The position numbers were made by a program, and so were the translations under genes. This document shows, in pieces, positions 26,973 through 35,808 of a stretch of DNA of 64,000 nt. The notes under the pieces are model-generated. The model did not search any database and had not been told where the DNA came from. It worked only from the letters and a program-made list of their open reading frames with translations. How positions within the stretch are numbered: the stretch's first letter is position 1; every line of letters starts with the position of its first letter. Source of the stretch: Collimonas fungivorans Ter331 (lineage in GTDB: Bacteria > Pseudomonadota > Gammaproteobacteria > Burkholderiales > Burkholderiaceae_D); assembly GCF_000221045.1 (NCBI RefSeq), contig NC_015856.1, forward strand, positions 4,697,424 through 4,761,423, in the 5' to 3' direction.

Positions 26973-28040
26973 TCAGACCCAGCCCATTTCGTGCAACTCG
27001 CTCTTGATATAAGCATAGTAGATCGGCGCCGCCACCAGTCCCGGCAGGCCGAACGCGGCTTCGGTCAGGACCATCACCAGCAGCAACTCCCAGCTGCGCG
27101 CATTGATCTGCGAGCCGACGATGCGCGCGTTCAGGAAATATTCCAGCTTGTGGATCACGATCAGGAACACCAGCGCCGCCAGCGCCACATAGATCGACAC
27201 CGACAAGGCCACCAGCACGATCAGCGTATTCGAAATCAGGTTGCCTATCACCGGCAGCAGGCCTGCCAGGAACGTGACCACGATCATGGTCTTGGTCAAC
27301 GGCAGGTGGATGCCGCCGAGGCGCAGCACCACCAGCAGGAAAATCGCTGTCAAGGTGGTGTTCAGCAGGGAAATCTTGACCTGGGCGAACACCACGCGGC
27401 GAAACGCATCCGCCAGCAGCTGCGCCCGTCCCAGCAATTCGGCCGCCAGCGGCTGCAGCAGCGGCATCGGATGGGCGGCGTTCAAGGCCACCATGGCGCC
27501 TAGCACCATGCCCACCAGTACGTGGACGAATACCTGCACCGCTTCCTTGCCGGCCAGCTGCACTTCGCCGCGATGCGACTGCAGCCAGTCGCTGATGATC
27601 TCGCGGATGTCGTCGATATCGTCCGGCAGGTATTGCTGCAGCCAGGCCGGCAGCTGGGTGCGGGCCTGGTCCACCACTACCATCAGCTTCCCTTGCAGCA
27701 CCTGGATGCGGTCGGGGCCGCCGTGGAAAAAGGCCGCCAGCCCGACTATCGCTAGCGTCAGCGCGCCGATGATGATCGCCGACAGGAACACGACCGAAAT
27801 CAGGTGCGCGCGCTGGCTGGTCAGGCGCCGCTGCACCAGGGGCGTCAGGGTACGCACCAGTTCGTACACCAGCAAGCCGGCCAGCAAGGCCGTCAGCATG
27901 TGCAGGGTCATCACCAGGAACAGCCCGGTGAGCGCGACCAGCCAGGCCGCCAGGCGAAAACGCGGCAAGGTGGTGATCACGGGACGCAAAGGACGCTGAT
28001 CGGCAGATGGTTCGGAAACGGTTTGGGGGGCGGAGGCCAT
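26973..28040 (-). CDS. AI-2E family transporter (PerM-like permease)
   Basis: A 355-aa polytopic membrane protein with about eight membrane segments and the family's central soluble region (about residues 95-175). Typical C-terminal blocks: FLAGLLPVIGNLISNTLIVL, HKLEYFLNARIVGSQINARSWE and GLPGLVAAPIYYAYIKSEL. The family includes the autoinducer-2 exporter TqsA and Na+/H+ antiporters, so the substrate is open. The ATG giving MASAPQTVSE is chosen; no clear ribosome-binding site is visible and upstream in-frame starts exist. It lies between metK and the ahcY operon, all on one strand. Confidence 0.82.
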   Translation of the reverse strand: MASAPQTVSEPSADQRPLRPVITTLPRFRLAAWLVALTGLFLVMTLHMLTALLAGLLVYELVRTLTPLVQRRLTSQRAHLISVVFLSAIIIGALTLAIVGLAAFFHGGPDRIQVLQGKLMVVVDQARTQLPAWLQQYLPDDIDDIREIISDWLQSHRGEVQLAGKEAVQVFVHVLVGMVLGAMVALNAAHPMPLLQPLAAELLGRAQLLADAFRRVVFAQVKISLLNTTLTAIFLLVVLRLGGIHLPLTKTMIVVTFLAGLLPVIGNLISNTLIVLVALSVSIYVALAALVFLIVIHKLEYFLNARIVGSQINARSWELLLVMVLTEAAFGLPGLVAAPIYYAYIKSELHEMGWV

Positions 28041-28128
28041 GGCGGGACTTGTTCTTTTGTCGTAGTCACTGAGGTGGTCAGTGTAGCAAGTCGTTACCAT
28101 CGTGCAAAGCACGATTCTGGCATTTGGC

Positions 28129-28166
28129 GCGGCAAGACGGGGAAATGCTTCCCCCCGCCTTGCCGC
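28129..28166 (-). terminator. Long GC-rich hairpin after metK
   Basis: On the minus strand GCGGCAAGGCGGGG pairs with CCCCGTCTTGCCGC (one G-U) around a 10-nt loop, starting about 10 nt after the metK stop. No U-run follows. It probably ends or stabilises the metK transcript. Confidence 0.5.
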
Positions 28167-28176
28167 CAGGCGGCTG

Positions 28177-29337
28177 TTACAGCGCAGCGGCTTTCAGTGC
28201 GGCAGCCTTGTCGGTGCGCTCCCAGGTGAATTCCGGCTCTTCGCGGCCGAAATGGCCGTAGGCTGCGGTCTTCTGGTAGATAGGGCGCAGCAGGTCCAGC
28301 ATCTGCACGATGCCTTTAGGACGCAGGTCGAAATGCTCCAGCACCAGCTGCGCCAGTTTTTCGTCGCTGATCTTGCCGGTGCCGAAGGTGGTCACCATCA
28401 CCGAAGTCGGCTTGGCGATGCCGATGGCGTACGACACCTGGATCTGGCAGCGGGTGGCCAGGCCGGCGGCCACGATGTTCTTGGCGACATAACGGCCGGC
28501 GTAGGCCGCCGAGCGGTCGACCTTGGACGGGTCCTTGCCGGAGAATGCGCCGCCGCCGTGGGGCGCAGCGCCGCCGTAGGTGTCGACAATGATCTTGCGC
28601 CCGGTCAGGCCGCAATCGCCTTGCGGGCCGCCGATGACAAAACGGCCGGTCGGGTTGATCAGGTAGCGGGTGTTCTGCAGCCATTCCTTCGGCACCACCG
28701 GTTTGATGATTTCTTCGATCGCCGCTTCTTCGATCGCCTTGTGCTGCATTTCGGGCGCATGCTGGGTGGACAGCACCACGGTATCGATCGCTACCGGCAC
28801 GCCGTCGACGTATTTCAGCGTGACTTGCGATTTTGCATCCGGACGCAGCCAAGGCAGGCGGCCATCCTTGCGCAACTGCGACTGGCGTTCGACGATGCGG
28901 TGCGCGTAATAGATTGCGGCCGGCATCAGTTCCGGCGTTTCGTCGCAGGCATAACCGAACATCAGGCCCTGGTCGCCGGCGCCCTGGTCGAGATCGATGC
29001 CCTTGCCTTCGTCCACGCCCTGGGCGATGTCCGGCGATTGCTTGTCGTAGCCGACCAGCACCGAGCAGCTCTTGTAATCGATGCCGTAGTCGGCGTTGTC
29101 GTAGCCGATGCGTTTGATGGTTTCGCGCGCGACGGCAATGTAATCGACATTGGCAAAAGTGGTGACTTCACCCGCCAGCACGACCAGGCCGGTATTGCAC
29201 AAGGTTTCGGCGGCGACCCGGGCTTGCGGGTCTTGGGTAAAGATGGCGTCGAGGATAGCGTCGGAGATCTGGTCCGCGACTTTGTCGGGATGACCTTCGG
29301 AGACGGATTCGGAAGTGAAGAGGTACTCATGTGCCAT
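28177..29337 (-). CDS. metK: S-adenosylmethionine synthetase
   Basis: A 386-aa enzyme making SAM from methionine and ATP. Signatures: [19 protein letters not shown] (residues 9-27), [12 protein letters not shown] near residue 120 and [19 protein letters not shown] near 265. Length is typical. It belongs to the local methyl-cycle set with ahcY and metF but has its own promoter and a structured leader (see 29338-29399). The start ATG is preceded by AGGAG inside that leader. Confidence 0.98.
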   Translation of the reverse strand: MAHEYLFTSESVSEGHPDKVADQISDAILDAIFTQDPQARVAAETLCNTGLVVLAGEVTTFANVDYIAVARETIKRIGYDNADYGIDYKSCSVLVGYDKQSPDIAQGVDEGKGIDLDQGAGDQGLMFGYACDETPELMPAAIYYAHRIVERQSQLRKDGRLPWLRPDAKSQVTLKYVDGVPVAIDTVVLSTQHAPEMQHKAIEEAAIEEIIKPVVPKEWLQNTRYLINPTGRFVIGGPQGDCGLTGRKIIVDTYGGAAPHGGGAFSGKDPSKVDRSAAYAGRYVAKNIVAAGLATRCQIQVSYAIGIAKPTSVMVTTFGTGKISDEKLAQLVLEHFDLRPKGIVQMLDLLRPIYQKTAAYGHFGREEPEFTWERTDKAAALKAAAL

Positions 29338-29399
29338 AACAGGCTCCTACAAAAAAACAGTGGTGACCATGTCGCAGTCAAACCTGTTGAGCCTGCGAC
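29338..29399 (-). promoter_or_regulatory. Structured metK leader that can sequester the ribosome-binding site
   Basis: On the minus strand GTCGCAG (complement of 29393-29399) pairs with CTGCGAC (complement of 29371-29377). The strand between them holds CAGGCTCAACAGG. The metK ribosome-binding region reads AGGAGCCTGTT just before ATG. CAGGCTC can pair with GAGCCTG (7 bp), and AACAGG with CCTGTT (6 bp), and the first pairing competes with the hairpin. Mutually exclusive pairings over a start site suggest a translational switch. It does not match the SAM riboswitch classes I know. Pairings are seen; regulation is inferred. Confidence 0.45.
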
Positions 29400-29614
29400 G
29401 CTTTAGCGAAATTTGTATGCCGCCTCGCAAGTTGTCTATTAACTCGGCGGATAATGCTAATTACTATATATTAAGATGATTCTGGCAAGCAATCTATCCG
29501 CCACCTAAAAACACCTTGCAACCTTATTCGGTTTTCAAACTATTGTGCTATTTTACGCCTCTTGAAAAAAATCGGCAAAATCCACCTTCTTTTGGCTCTT
29601 GATGAGCTCCGCCA

Positions 29615-30487
29615 ATGCTTGTAACACTCTTCCGCCTGCTGTCGACGCTGCCCCTGCTTTTCCTGCATGCAATAGGGACGCTAGGCGGCTGGCTGGTATA
29701 CCTGGCCTCGGCTTCGTACCGCGGCAAACTAAAAGACAATCTGTTCCGGGCCGGTTATCCGGCGGCTTTGCCGCAGGCCATCAGCGAATCCGGCAAGAGC
29801 ATGTTCGAGCTGCCGTTCATCTGGTGCGCCGCGCCGCAACGGGTGCTGCGCACCGCCACCATCGAGAACTGGGAGCTGGCGCAAGCGGCGCTGGACGCCA
29901 AGACCGGCGTGATTTTCCTGACCCCGCACCTGGGCTGCTTTGAAATCATCGCCCAGGCGATCGCCACCAAGACCCCGCTTACCGCGCTGTACCGGCCGCC
30001 GCGCAAAGCCGCGCTCAAGCCCTTGATCGAAGGCGCGCGCGGACGCCACAACCTGTTGCTGGCGCCGGCCAACCTGGCGGGCGTGCGCACCCTGTTCAAG
30101 GCGCTCAAGAAGGGCCAGGCGATCGGCCTGCTGCCGGACCAGGTGCCGCAAAACGGCGAAGGCATCTGGGCCGATTTTTTCGGACGCCCGGCCTACACCA
30201 TGACCTTGCCGGCCAAGCTGCAGCAGATGAGCGGCGCGCCGATTATCCTGTCTTATGCCGAACGCTTACCGTTCGGCCGCGGGTATGTGATCCGCTTCGT
30301 GCCTTTCGATGAAACGCCCGGCCACACCCCCGAGCAACGCACGCTAGCCATCAACCTGGCGATGGAAAAGCTGATCGCGCGCTGCCCGGCGCAATATATC
30401 TGGAGCTATAACCGCTACAAGACGCCGCCCGGGGTTGAAGCGCCGCCGGCGGTTTCCAACCCCGCCGCACCGGAGCAGCAGGCATGA
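29615..30487 (+). CDS. Lipid A biosynthesis acyltransferase (LpxL/HtrB family), first copy
   Basis: A 290-aa inner-membrane acyltransferase adding a secondary acyl chain to the lipid A precursor. An N-terminal membrane anchor (about residues 5-32) is followed by the catalytic HX4E motif in TPHLGCFE, then ALYRPPRKAAL and LLPDQVPQNGEGIWADFFG. It overlaps the next gene by 4 bp (ATGA). The pair precedes dapF in the same direction, suggesting an operon of envelope genes. Which acyl chain and position it uses cannot be read from sequence. Confidence 0.9.
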   Translation: MLVTLFRLLSTLPLLFLHAIGTLGGWLVYLASASYRGKLKDNLFRAGYPAALPQAISESGKSMFELPFIWCAAPQRVLRTATIENWELAQAALDAKTGVIFLTPHLGCFEIIAQAIATKTPLTALYRPPRKAALKPLIEGARGRHNLLLAPANLAGVRTLFKALKKGQAIGLLPDQVPQNGEGIWADFFGRPAYTMTLPAKLQQMSGAPIILSYAERLPFGRGYVIRFVPFDETPGHTPEQRTLAINLAMEKLIARCPAQYIWSYNRYKTPPGVEAPPAVSNPAAPEQQA

Positions 30488-31392
30488 GGGCCTTGCTCGG
30501 CTTGCTGTGGCTGGCGCATTTCCTGCCGCTGTGGATCCTGGGACCGATCGGCGAAGCCTTGGGCTCGCTACTGTTCATCATCATGAAACCGCGGCGGCAC
30601 ATCACGCTGACCAACCTGCGGCTGTGTTTTCCAGACATGACGGAAGCCGAGCGCGTGGTGCTGGCGCGCCGCCACTTCCAGGCTTACTCGCGCAGCGTGC
30701 TGGAGCGCAGCGTGCTGTGGTGGGCTTCTGAAAACCGCTTGCGGCGGCTGATCAAGATCGAATCGGACTTGCCGCTCAGTACGCTGCAGGCCGGCCCCAC
30801 CATTCTGCTGTGCCCGCATTTCGTCTGCCTGGAAATTCCCGGCATCGCCCTGGTGCTCAATTCCTCGCTGTCGATCTGCACCATCTATACCCGCCAGCAA
30901 GATGCGGTGACCGATGCCGCGCTGCTGAAAGGCCGATCGCGTTTCCGTCCGGTCAAGCTCTTTACTCGCGAGCAAGGCGTCAAACCCATCATCCGCGCCA
31001 TGCGCGAAGGTTTCCCGTTCATCATGCTGCCGGACATGGACTTCGGCATGAAGGACGCCGAGTTTGTGCCGTTTTTCGGCATCCCGACGGCGACGCTGAC
31101 CGCTACCGCCCGCATTGCCGCCGCCACCAAAGCCAGCGTGGTGCCGATGATCGCAACTTTCCTGCCCGGCTACAGAGGCTGGAAAGTGACCTTCTACCCG
31201 GCCTGGGAAAATTATCCCGGCGACGACATGACGGAAGCCACGCGCCGCATGAACGCCTTTATCGAAGCCCGCATCCTGGAAGCGCCGGCGGAATATTTCT
31301 GGGCCCACAAACGCTTCAAGACACGCCCCCCTGGGCAGGCTGACGTCTATTCCCCGCCTGCGCCGGAGCAGGCCGACACTGCTGCGCACTAG
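30484..31392 (+). CDS. Lipid A biosynthesis acyltransferase (LpxL/LpxM family), second copy
   Basis: A 302-aa paralogue of the gene before it. An N-terminal membrane segment (about residues 3-35) includes the typical RRHITLTNLRLCFPDMT; the catalytic HX4E is in CPHFVCLE (about residues 107-114); later blocks are CTIYTRQQD and IMLPDMDFGMKD. Two tandem acyltransferases would supply the two secondary acylations of hexa-acyl lipid A. Translation is probably coupled through the 4-bp overlap. Confidence 0.9.
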   Translation: MRALLGLLWLAHFLPLWILGPIGEALGSLLFIIMKPRRHITLTNLRLCFPDMTEAERVVLARRHFQAYSRSVLERSVLWWASENRLRRLIKIESDLPLSTLQAGPTILLCPHFVCLEIPGIALVLNSSLSICTIYTRQQDAVTDAALLKGRSRFRPVKLFTREQGVKPIIRAMREGFPFIMLPDMDFGMKDAEFVPFFGIPTATLTATARIAAATKASVVPMIATFLPGYRGWKVTFYPAWENYPGDDMTEATRRMNAFIEARILEAPAEYFWAHKRFKTRPPGQADVYSPPAPEQADTAAH

Positions 31393-31416
31393 CGCCGTTT
31401 CCATCATAATGGCTGC

Positions 31417-32280
31417 ATGAAACTCAAATTCACAAAAATGCACGGCGCCGGCAATGATTTCGTCGTGATCGACGCGATCCACCAGCATGTCGATTTCACT
31501 CCTGCGCAGTGGCAGCGCCTGGGCGACCGCCGCTTTGGCGTGGGCGCGGATCAAATGCTGGTGGTGGAAAAATCGCAGGCGGAAGGCGTCGATTTCCGCT
31601 ACCGGATTTACAACGCCGACGGCGGCGAGGTTGAACAATGCGGCAACGGCGCTCGCGCCTTCGTCAAATTCGTCACTGACAAGGGTCTCACCAGCAAGCG
31701 CGCGATCCGGGTGGAAACCATGTCCGGCATCATCGAACCGAAGCTGGAAGACGACGGCCGCATTACGGTCGCCATGGGCGCGCCGGTCCTGGCGCCCGCC
31801 GCGGTGCCGTTCGACGCCAGCAACCTGGATAGCCGGGCGATGGGCGAAGATACGCTCTGGCCGCTGGATGTCCAGGGCAAACAGGTATGGATCTCAGTAG
31901 TATCGATGGGCAACCCGCATGCGGTGCAGGTAGTCGAGGACAGCGAGGCGGCGCCGGTGCTGGCCGAAGGTCCGCTGATAGAACATCATCCGCGCTTTCC
32001 GCGGCGGGTCAATGCCGGCTTCATGCAGATTGTCGATCGCCACAGCATCAAGCTGCGCGTATTCGAGCGCGGCGCCGGCGAAACCCTGGCTTGCGGCACC
32101 GGCGCTTGCGCTGCGGTGGTTGCCGGCATCCGGCGCGGCCTGCTGGACTCGCCGGTCGCGGTGCAGACCCATGGCGGCGAACTGTCGATCGCCTGGGCCG
32201 GCGGACAGCAGGCGGTCATGATGACCGGCCCGGCGGTATCTGTATTCGAGGGCGAAATCGAAATCGCCGCGGCCGGTTAA
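31417..32280 (+). CDS. dapF: Diaminopimelate epimerase
   Basis: A 287-aa cofactor-free epimerase converting LL- to meso-diaminopimelate for peptidoglycan and lysine. The two catalytic cysteines are C75 in [10 protein letters not shown] and about C226 in [11 protein letters not shown]-terminal [15 protein letters not shown] is the family signature. It follows the lipid A acyltransferases by 24 bp. In relatives dapF is often followed directly by the DUF484 gene and xerC; here a Sel1 gene and two porins lie between. Confidence 0.97.
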   Translation: MKLKFTKMHGAGNDFVVIDAIHQHVDFTPAQWQRLGDRRFGVGADQMLVVEKSQAEGVDFRYRIYNADGGEVEQCGNGARAFVKFVTDKGLTSKRAIRVETMSGIIEPKLEDDGRITVAMGAPVLAPAAVPFDASNLDSRAMGEDTLWPLDVQGKQVWISVVSMGNPHAVQVVEDSEAAPVLAEGPLIEHHPRFPRRVNAGFMQIVDRHSIKLRVFERGAGETLACGTGACAAVVAGIRRGLLDSPVAVQTHGGELSIAWAGGQQAVMMTGPAVSVFEGEIEIAAAG

Positions 32281-32299
32281 GCGTCAGTGAGCATAAGCG

Positions 32300-33910
32300 T
32301 TAAAGGACTTCATCGGCTTCCGCCGCTGAAGACGGCACCGCGGTCTTGAAGCGGTATAGGCGCTGCCGGTAATTGCCTTCAGGTCCGTTCGGACCGCAAT
32401 CCACATCTTCAAACAGGCGGGCGATCCGGGTCAGGGCCTGGCGCTCGTCGCCGGTCTGGATCAATATCAGGCGGCGTTTGCTGCGCGCATAGTGAGCGCG
32501 GATATCGATCACCAGGCAATGGCCGCAATCGGCCTGGTTCAAATCCAGCAGCAAAGCCTCGGGCCGGCTGAGGCCGAACAGCACGGCCAGTTCGATCCGT
32601 GCGGCCAGGAACGGGTGCGCCTTGACTTGTTCACGCGTCAGCTGCTGCTTGGCTGCTTCTGCCCAGGCCGCCGGCTGTGCGCTGTCGGCGATTCGCGCCA
32701 GCAGGTTTGCCGCTTCGCCGCTGCCTTGCGCCGCCGCTTTTTGCAGCCAGTAGACGGCGCGCACATCGTTGGCAAGTTTCTCGCGCCGGTTGCGCCAGGC
32801 GCTGAGCCCGCACTCCAGCTGCGCCGCGCGATGTCCCATTTCGGCGGCATGTTCCAGATGGCGCTGCATGTCGACCAGGTTGCGCTGCGAAAACTCCGAC
32901 TTCAGGTAAATGCGCGACAAGGCATACCAGGCATCCGCCAATCCGGCTTCGCCGGCCAGCGTCAGCCAGCGGATTGCTTTTTTGTAATTGGCCGACCCGG
33001 TCCCCACCAGCAAACGTTCGCCGTCGCTGTTCATGCGGGCGTACCACAGGCCCAAGGCCAGCTGCGCGGCCTTGTCGTCGCCATACGCGGCCAGTTCCAG
33101 GAATTGCTGCACCTCGGCCGCATCGAAACCGTCGCTGGTCTGCAGCACCTGGGCGCTGCGCAGCAACAAGGACAGGTTTTCTTCTCCCAGCTGGCGCGCC
33201 AGAGTTTCCGACGGCACATTCAATTGCGCCAGGATATCGGCATACTGTTCCGACAGCGCCCTCGCCAGCGGCAACGCTCTTTCCAGAAACACCGGCCAGT
33301 CGGCTTTTTCCCATGCGAGTTGCGCCAGCGATTGCTGCGCCTGCATCACGCCGGCGTCGGCGGCACGCGCGGTCCATTTCAAGGTCGCGTCCTGTTCCGG
33401 CTTGGACTCAGGCTGAGTCTCAGACTGCACCCCGGCCAGTTTCTCACTTGGCGCCGCGCGGCCTGGCAACGGCGCGCTATCGGCGTGCTGCGCCAGCAGC
33501 CATTGCGCTTCGGCGATGCCGGCGTGGGCGGCGGTTTCCAGGGCCTTGATGACTTTGCCGTGCAAGCCCGGCAACACTTGCGGATTGCCGCCTTCGCGAT
33601 TCAGCACCAATTGCGCCAGCACCAGGCCTGCCTGCATCAGGCCGGCGTCAAAAGCGCGTTCATACCAGACGCAAAGCGCCAACGGATCGCTCGCCGCCTC
33701 AGCCACTTCCAGCGGAATATGGCTGCCGATCAGCATCCATGCTTCGGACTCTTGCTGTTGTGCGGCGCGATCCAGCCAATGCAGCGCTGTCGACAAGCTT
33801 TGCGGCAAGCCGTTGCCGCCGAATAAATAGCGCTTGCCTAGGGCCAGTTGTGCGGCAGCTTGCCCGGCACGCGCCGCGCGAATAATCGCCAAGTCTTCAC
33901 GTTTAGCCAT
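32300..33910 (-). CDS. Sel1/TPR repeat protein
   Basis: A 536-aa helical-repeat protein. Sel1-like units recur: AAQLALGKRYLFGGNGLP...ALHWLDRAA near the N-terminus, WTARAADAGVMQAQQSLAQ, KAAQLALGLWYARMNSD..AIRWLTLAGEAG, and AVYWLQKAAAQGSGEAANLLA. The last 90 residues form a distinct globular end (LLLDLNQADCGHCLVIDIR). No signal peptide is visible, so it is probably cytoplasmic. Sel1 proteins act as scaffolds; partner unknown. It opposes dapF and diverges from the first porin. Confidence 0.7.
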   Translation of the reverse strand: MAKREDLAIIRAARAGQAAAQLALGKRYLFGGNGLPQSLSTALHWLDRAAQQQESEAWMLIGSHIPLEVAEAASDPLALCVWYERAFDAGLMQAGLVLAQLVLNREGGNPQVLPGLHGKVIKALETAAHAGIAEAQWLLAQHADSAPLPGRAAPSEKLAGVQSETQPESKPEQDATLKWTARAADAGVMQAQQSLAQLAWEKADWPVFLERALPLARALSEQYADILAQLNVPSETLARQLGEENLSLLLRSAQVLQTSDGFDAAEVQQFLELAAYGDDKAAQLALGLWYARMNSDGERLLVGTGSANYKKAIRWLTLAGEAGLADAWYALSRIYLKSEFSQRNLVDMQRHLEHAAEMGHRAAQLECGLSAWRNRREKLANDVRAVYWLQKAAAQGSGEAANLLARIADSAQPAAWAEAAKQQLTREQVKAHPFLAARIELAVLFGLSRPEALLLDLNQADCGHCLVIDIRAHYARSKRRLILIQTGDERQALTRIARLFEDVDCGPNGPEGNYRQRLYRFKTAVPSSAAEADEVL

Positions 33911-34329
33911 AAATGCTCATTACCAAAACGTAAATTATCCTCGATAAATGCATGAAATTTTGTTTTTGCTCAATTTTTACAATATGTGAATCTTCTACGC
34001 AACACAAGTTCCCCGCAGACAGAAGCAGGTAAAGGATGCCGCGCTCCGACGCGCGCCAAATGTGGAAGGATAATTCCTACAATTTCGCTTAAATCGTGTC
34101 AAAAATGGCCAACTCCACTTAATAGTCAAAAAAAATCGGGGACAGAGAAGATTTTTTCTTGATATTCGTAGTAAAAATACAACGAATTCATCGAATACAT
34201 GCAGTTTTGACAAATTTACAAATCCACAACAAACCAAACTGCAGGAAATCCGGGCAACTGCCTTTAAGGTTCAATCCTCCGACAAGACGTACGGATGCTT
34301 AAGACCGTTTTCTATTTAAAGGACGTCAA
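33911..34329. other. Intergenic region between the Sel1 gene and porin 1
   Basis: This 419-bp stretch is AT-rich compared with its neighbours and holds no gene. It contains TTGACA at 34207-34212 without a well-spaced -10, and, next to the porin, a leader almost identical to that of porin 2 (GTACGGATGCTTAAGAC, then AAAGGACGTCAA before the ATG). Confidence 0.5.
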
Positions 34330-35445
34330 ATGAAGAAATCACTAATCGCACTGACAGTACTCGGCGCAATCGCAGGTGCAGCACAAGCTCAAAGCTCCGT
34401 CACCATCTACGGTACCGTTGATGCCGGCGTTACCTACTCCAACAACAATGTTCCGGCTAACAATGCAAACGACGGCCGCCTAGGCGGCAGCAAGTTCGGC
34501 GTAGGCTCCGGCAACATCGATACTTCGCGCATCGGCTTCAAGGGCGTGGAAGATCTGGGCGGCGGCCTGAAAGCCCTGTTCCAGCTGGAAGCTGGCTTCA
34601 ATACCGACACCGGCGGTTTCGAACAAGACAAGTCCCTGTTCAACCGTAAATCGGTAGTCGGCCTGGGCGGCAACTTCGGTAGCGTATTGCTGGGCCGTCA
34701 ATCGGACGTCCTGGACGACTATGGTCACCAGTACACTTCCGTCAAGGATTTCGGCAATTTCGTCGGCAGCCCGCACGTTGGCGACCGCCTCGAAGGTTCG
34801 CGCACCCAGAATTCGATCCGCTATAACTCGCCAAGCTTCAGCGGCGTTACTGCCAGCGCCATTTACGGCTTCGGTGAAGAAGCTGGCGCCAACTCCAATG
34901 GCCAGGCTTTCGGCGGCGGCGTTGCTTATGACAATGGTCCTCTGGGTGCTTACCTGGGCTACTATCAGTCGAAGGCAGGCAAGAATTCCGCTGATACTGC
35001 GCCACTGTTCCAGCTGAACCCGGTTGCCGAAGGCGACACCATGAACAAGACTTTCAGCCTGGGCGCCAGCTACCAAGCTGGCCCAGCTCGCCTGTATGGC
35101 AACTGGTCGCGCATCAATGTTCCTGAGCAATACAAGCAGAACATTTTTGAACTGGGCACCGACTACGCTCTGACAGCCCCGCTGCACCTGCTGGCTTCGG
35201 TACAGCACACCCAGTACTCGCTGGACGGCAACACTGAAGGCAACAGTTCCAAGCCGCAGGTAACCCAAGTCAACCTGGGCGTGGATTACTACCTGTCCAA
35301 GCGTACCGATCTGTACACCCTGGCATCCTATGCCAAGGGCAAGAACGGTGCTCCGGTCGGCGACTACTCGGCTCCTGCGGTCCAGAACGACGCCGGCAAG
35401 AGCAACCAGGCTGCTGTTGCAATCGGCATCCGCCACAAGTTCTAA
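34330..35445 (+). CDS. Gram-negative porin (Omp32/OmpC-like), copy 1
   Basis: A 371-aa outer-membrane general porin. Signal peptide residues 1-20 (MKKSLIALTVLGAIAGAAQA); mature start QSSVTIYGTVDAGV; alternating beta-strands; the GFKGVEDLGGGLKALFQLE and NRKSVVGLGGNFGSVLLGRQ blocks; and terminal Phe in IGIRHKF required for BAM insertion. It should form a 16-strand trimeric barrel. A second porin follows in the same direction with nearly the same leader and signal peptide. A strong intrinsic terminator lies downstream. Confidence 0.94.
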   Translation: MKKSLIALTVLGAIAGAAQAQSSVTIYGTVDAGVTYSNNNVPANNANDGRLGGSKFGVGSGNIDTSRIGFKGVEDLGGGLKALFQLEAGFNTDTGGFEQDKSLFNRKSVVGLGGNFGSVLLGRQSDVLDDYGHQYTSVKDFGNFVGSPHVGDRLEGSRTQNSIRYNSPSFSGVTASAIYGFGEEAGANSNGQAFGGGVAYDNGPLGAYLGYYQSKAGKNSADTAPLFQLNPVAEGDTMNKTFSLGASYQAGPARLYGNWSRINVPEQYKQNIFELGTDYALTAPLHLLASVQHTQYSLDGNTEGNSSKPQVTQVNLGVDYYLSKRTDLYTLASYAKGKNGAPVGDYSAPAVQNDAGKSNQAAVAIGIRHKF

Positions 35446-35808
35446 TATAAGTTAGCCGCCTAGTGGCAAAGCTTGCTGTTGCATTAAATCCCGGGCGGTT
35501 CATGCCGCCCGGGGCTTTTTACCAGCCCTCGAGAAAAGCCTGATATCAGTTACGCAACATGCGTAATTGCCCAATTACCCATCCCGCATATCCCGATTTG
35601 CGCAAACCTGAGCCGCCGCAAGCGTTGCTCATGCCCTTCCTTGCCTGTCACAAAAATACAACACAATTAACAATCTTCTTCAATTTCGACCAATTTATAG
35701 CATCACAGGAAACCAAACCGCCAGCATAGCCAGCGAGACACCTTAATGTTCATCCATCCGGCAAGATGTACGGATCCTTAAGACAGTTTTCTAAATAAAG
35801 GACGTCAA
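35446..35808. other. Intergenic region between the two porins
   Basis: It holds the terminator of porin 1 and the promoter/leader of porin 2. The last 50 bp (GTACGGATCCTTAAGAC ... AAAGGACGTCAA) repeat the leader of porin 1 with few changes. No gene is seen. Confidence 0.6.
35490..35521 (+). terminator. Intrinsic terminator of porin 1
   Basis: CCCGGGCGG and CCGCCCGGG form a 9-bp stem with loop TTCATG, followed by GCTTTTTA. Confidence 0.9.

Noticed and set aside
34207-34212. TTGACA before porin 1 as a sigma-70 promoter
   Set aside because: No acceptable -10 hexamer at 16-18 bp; left uncalled.
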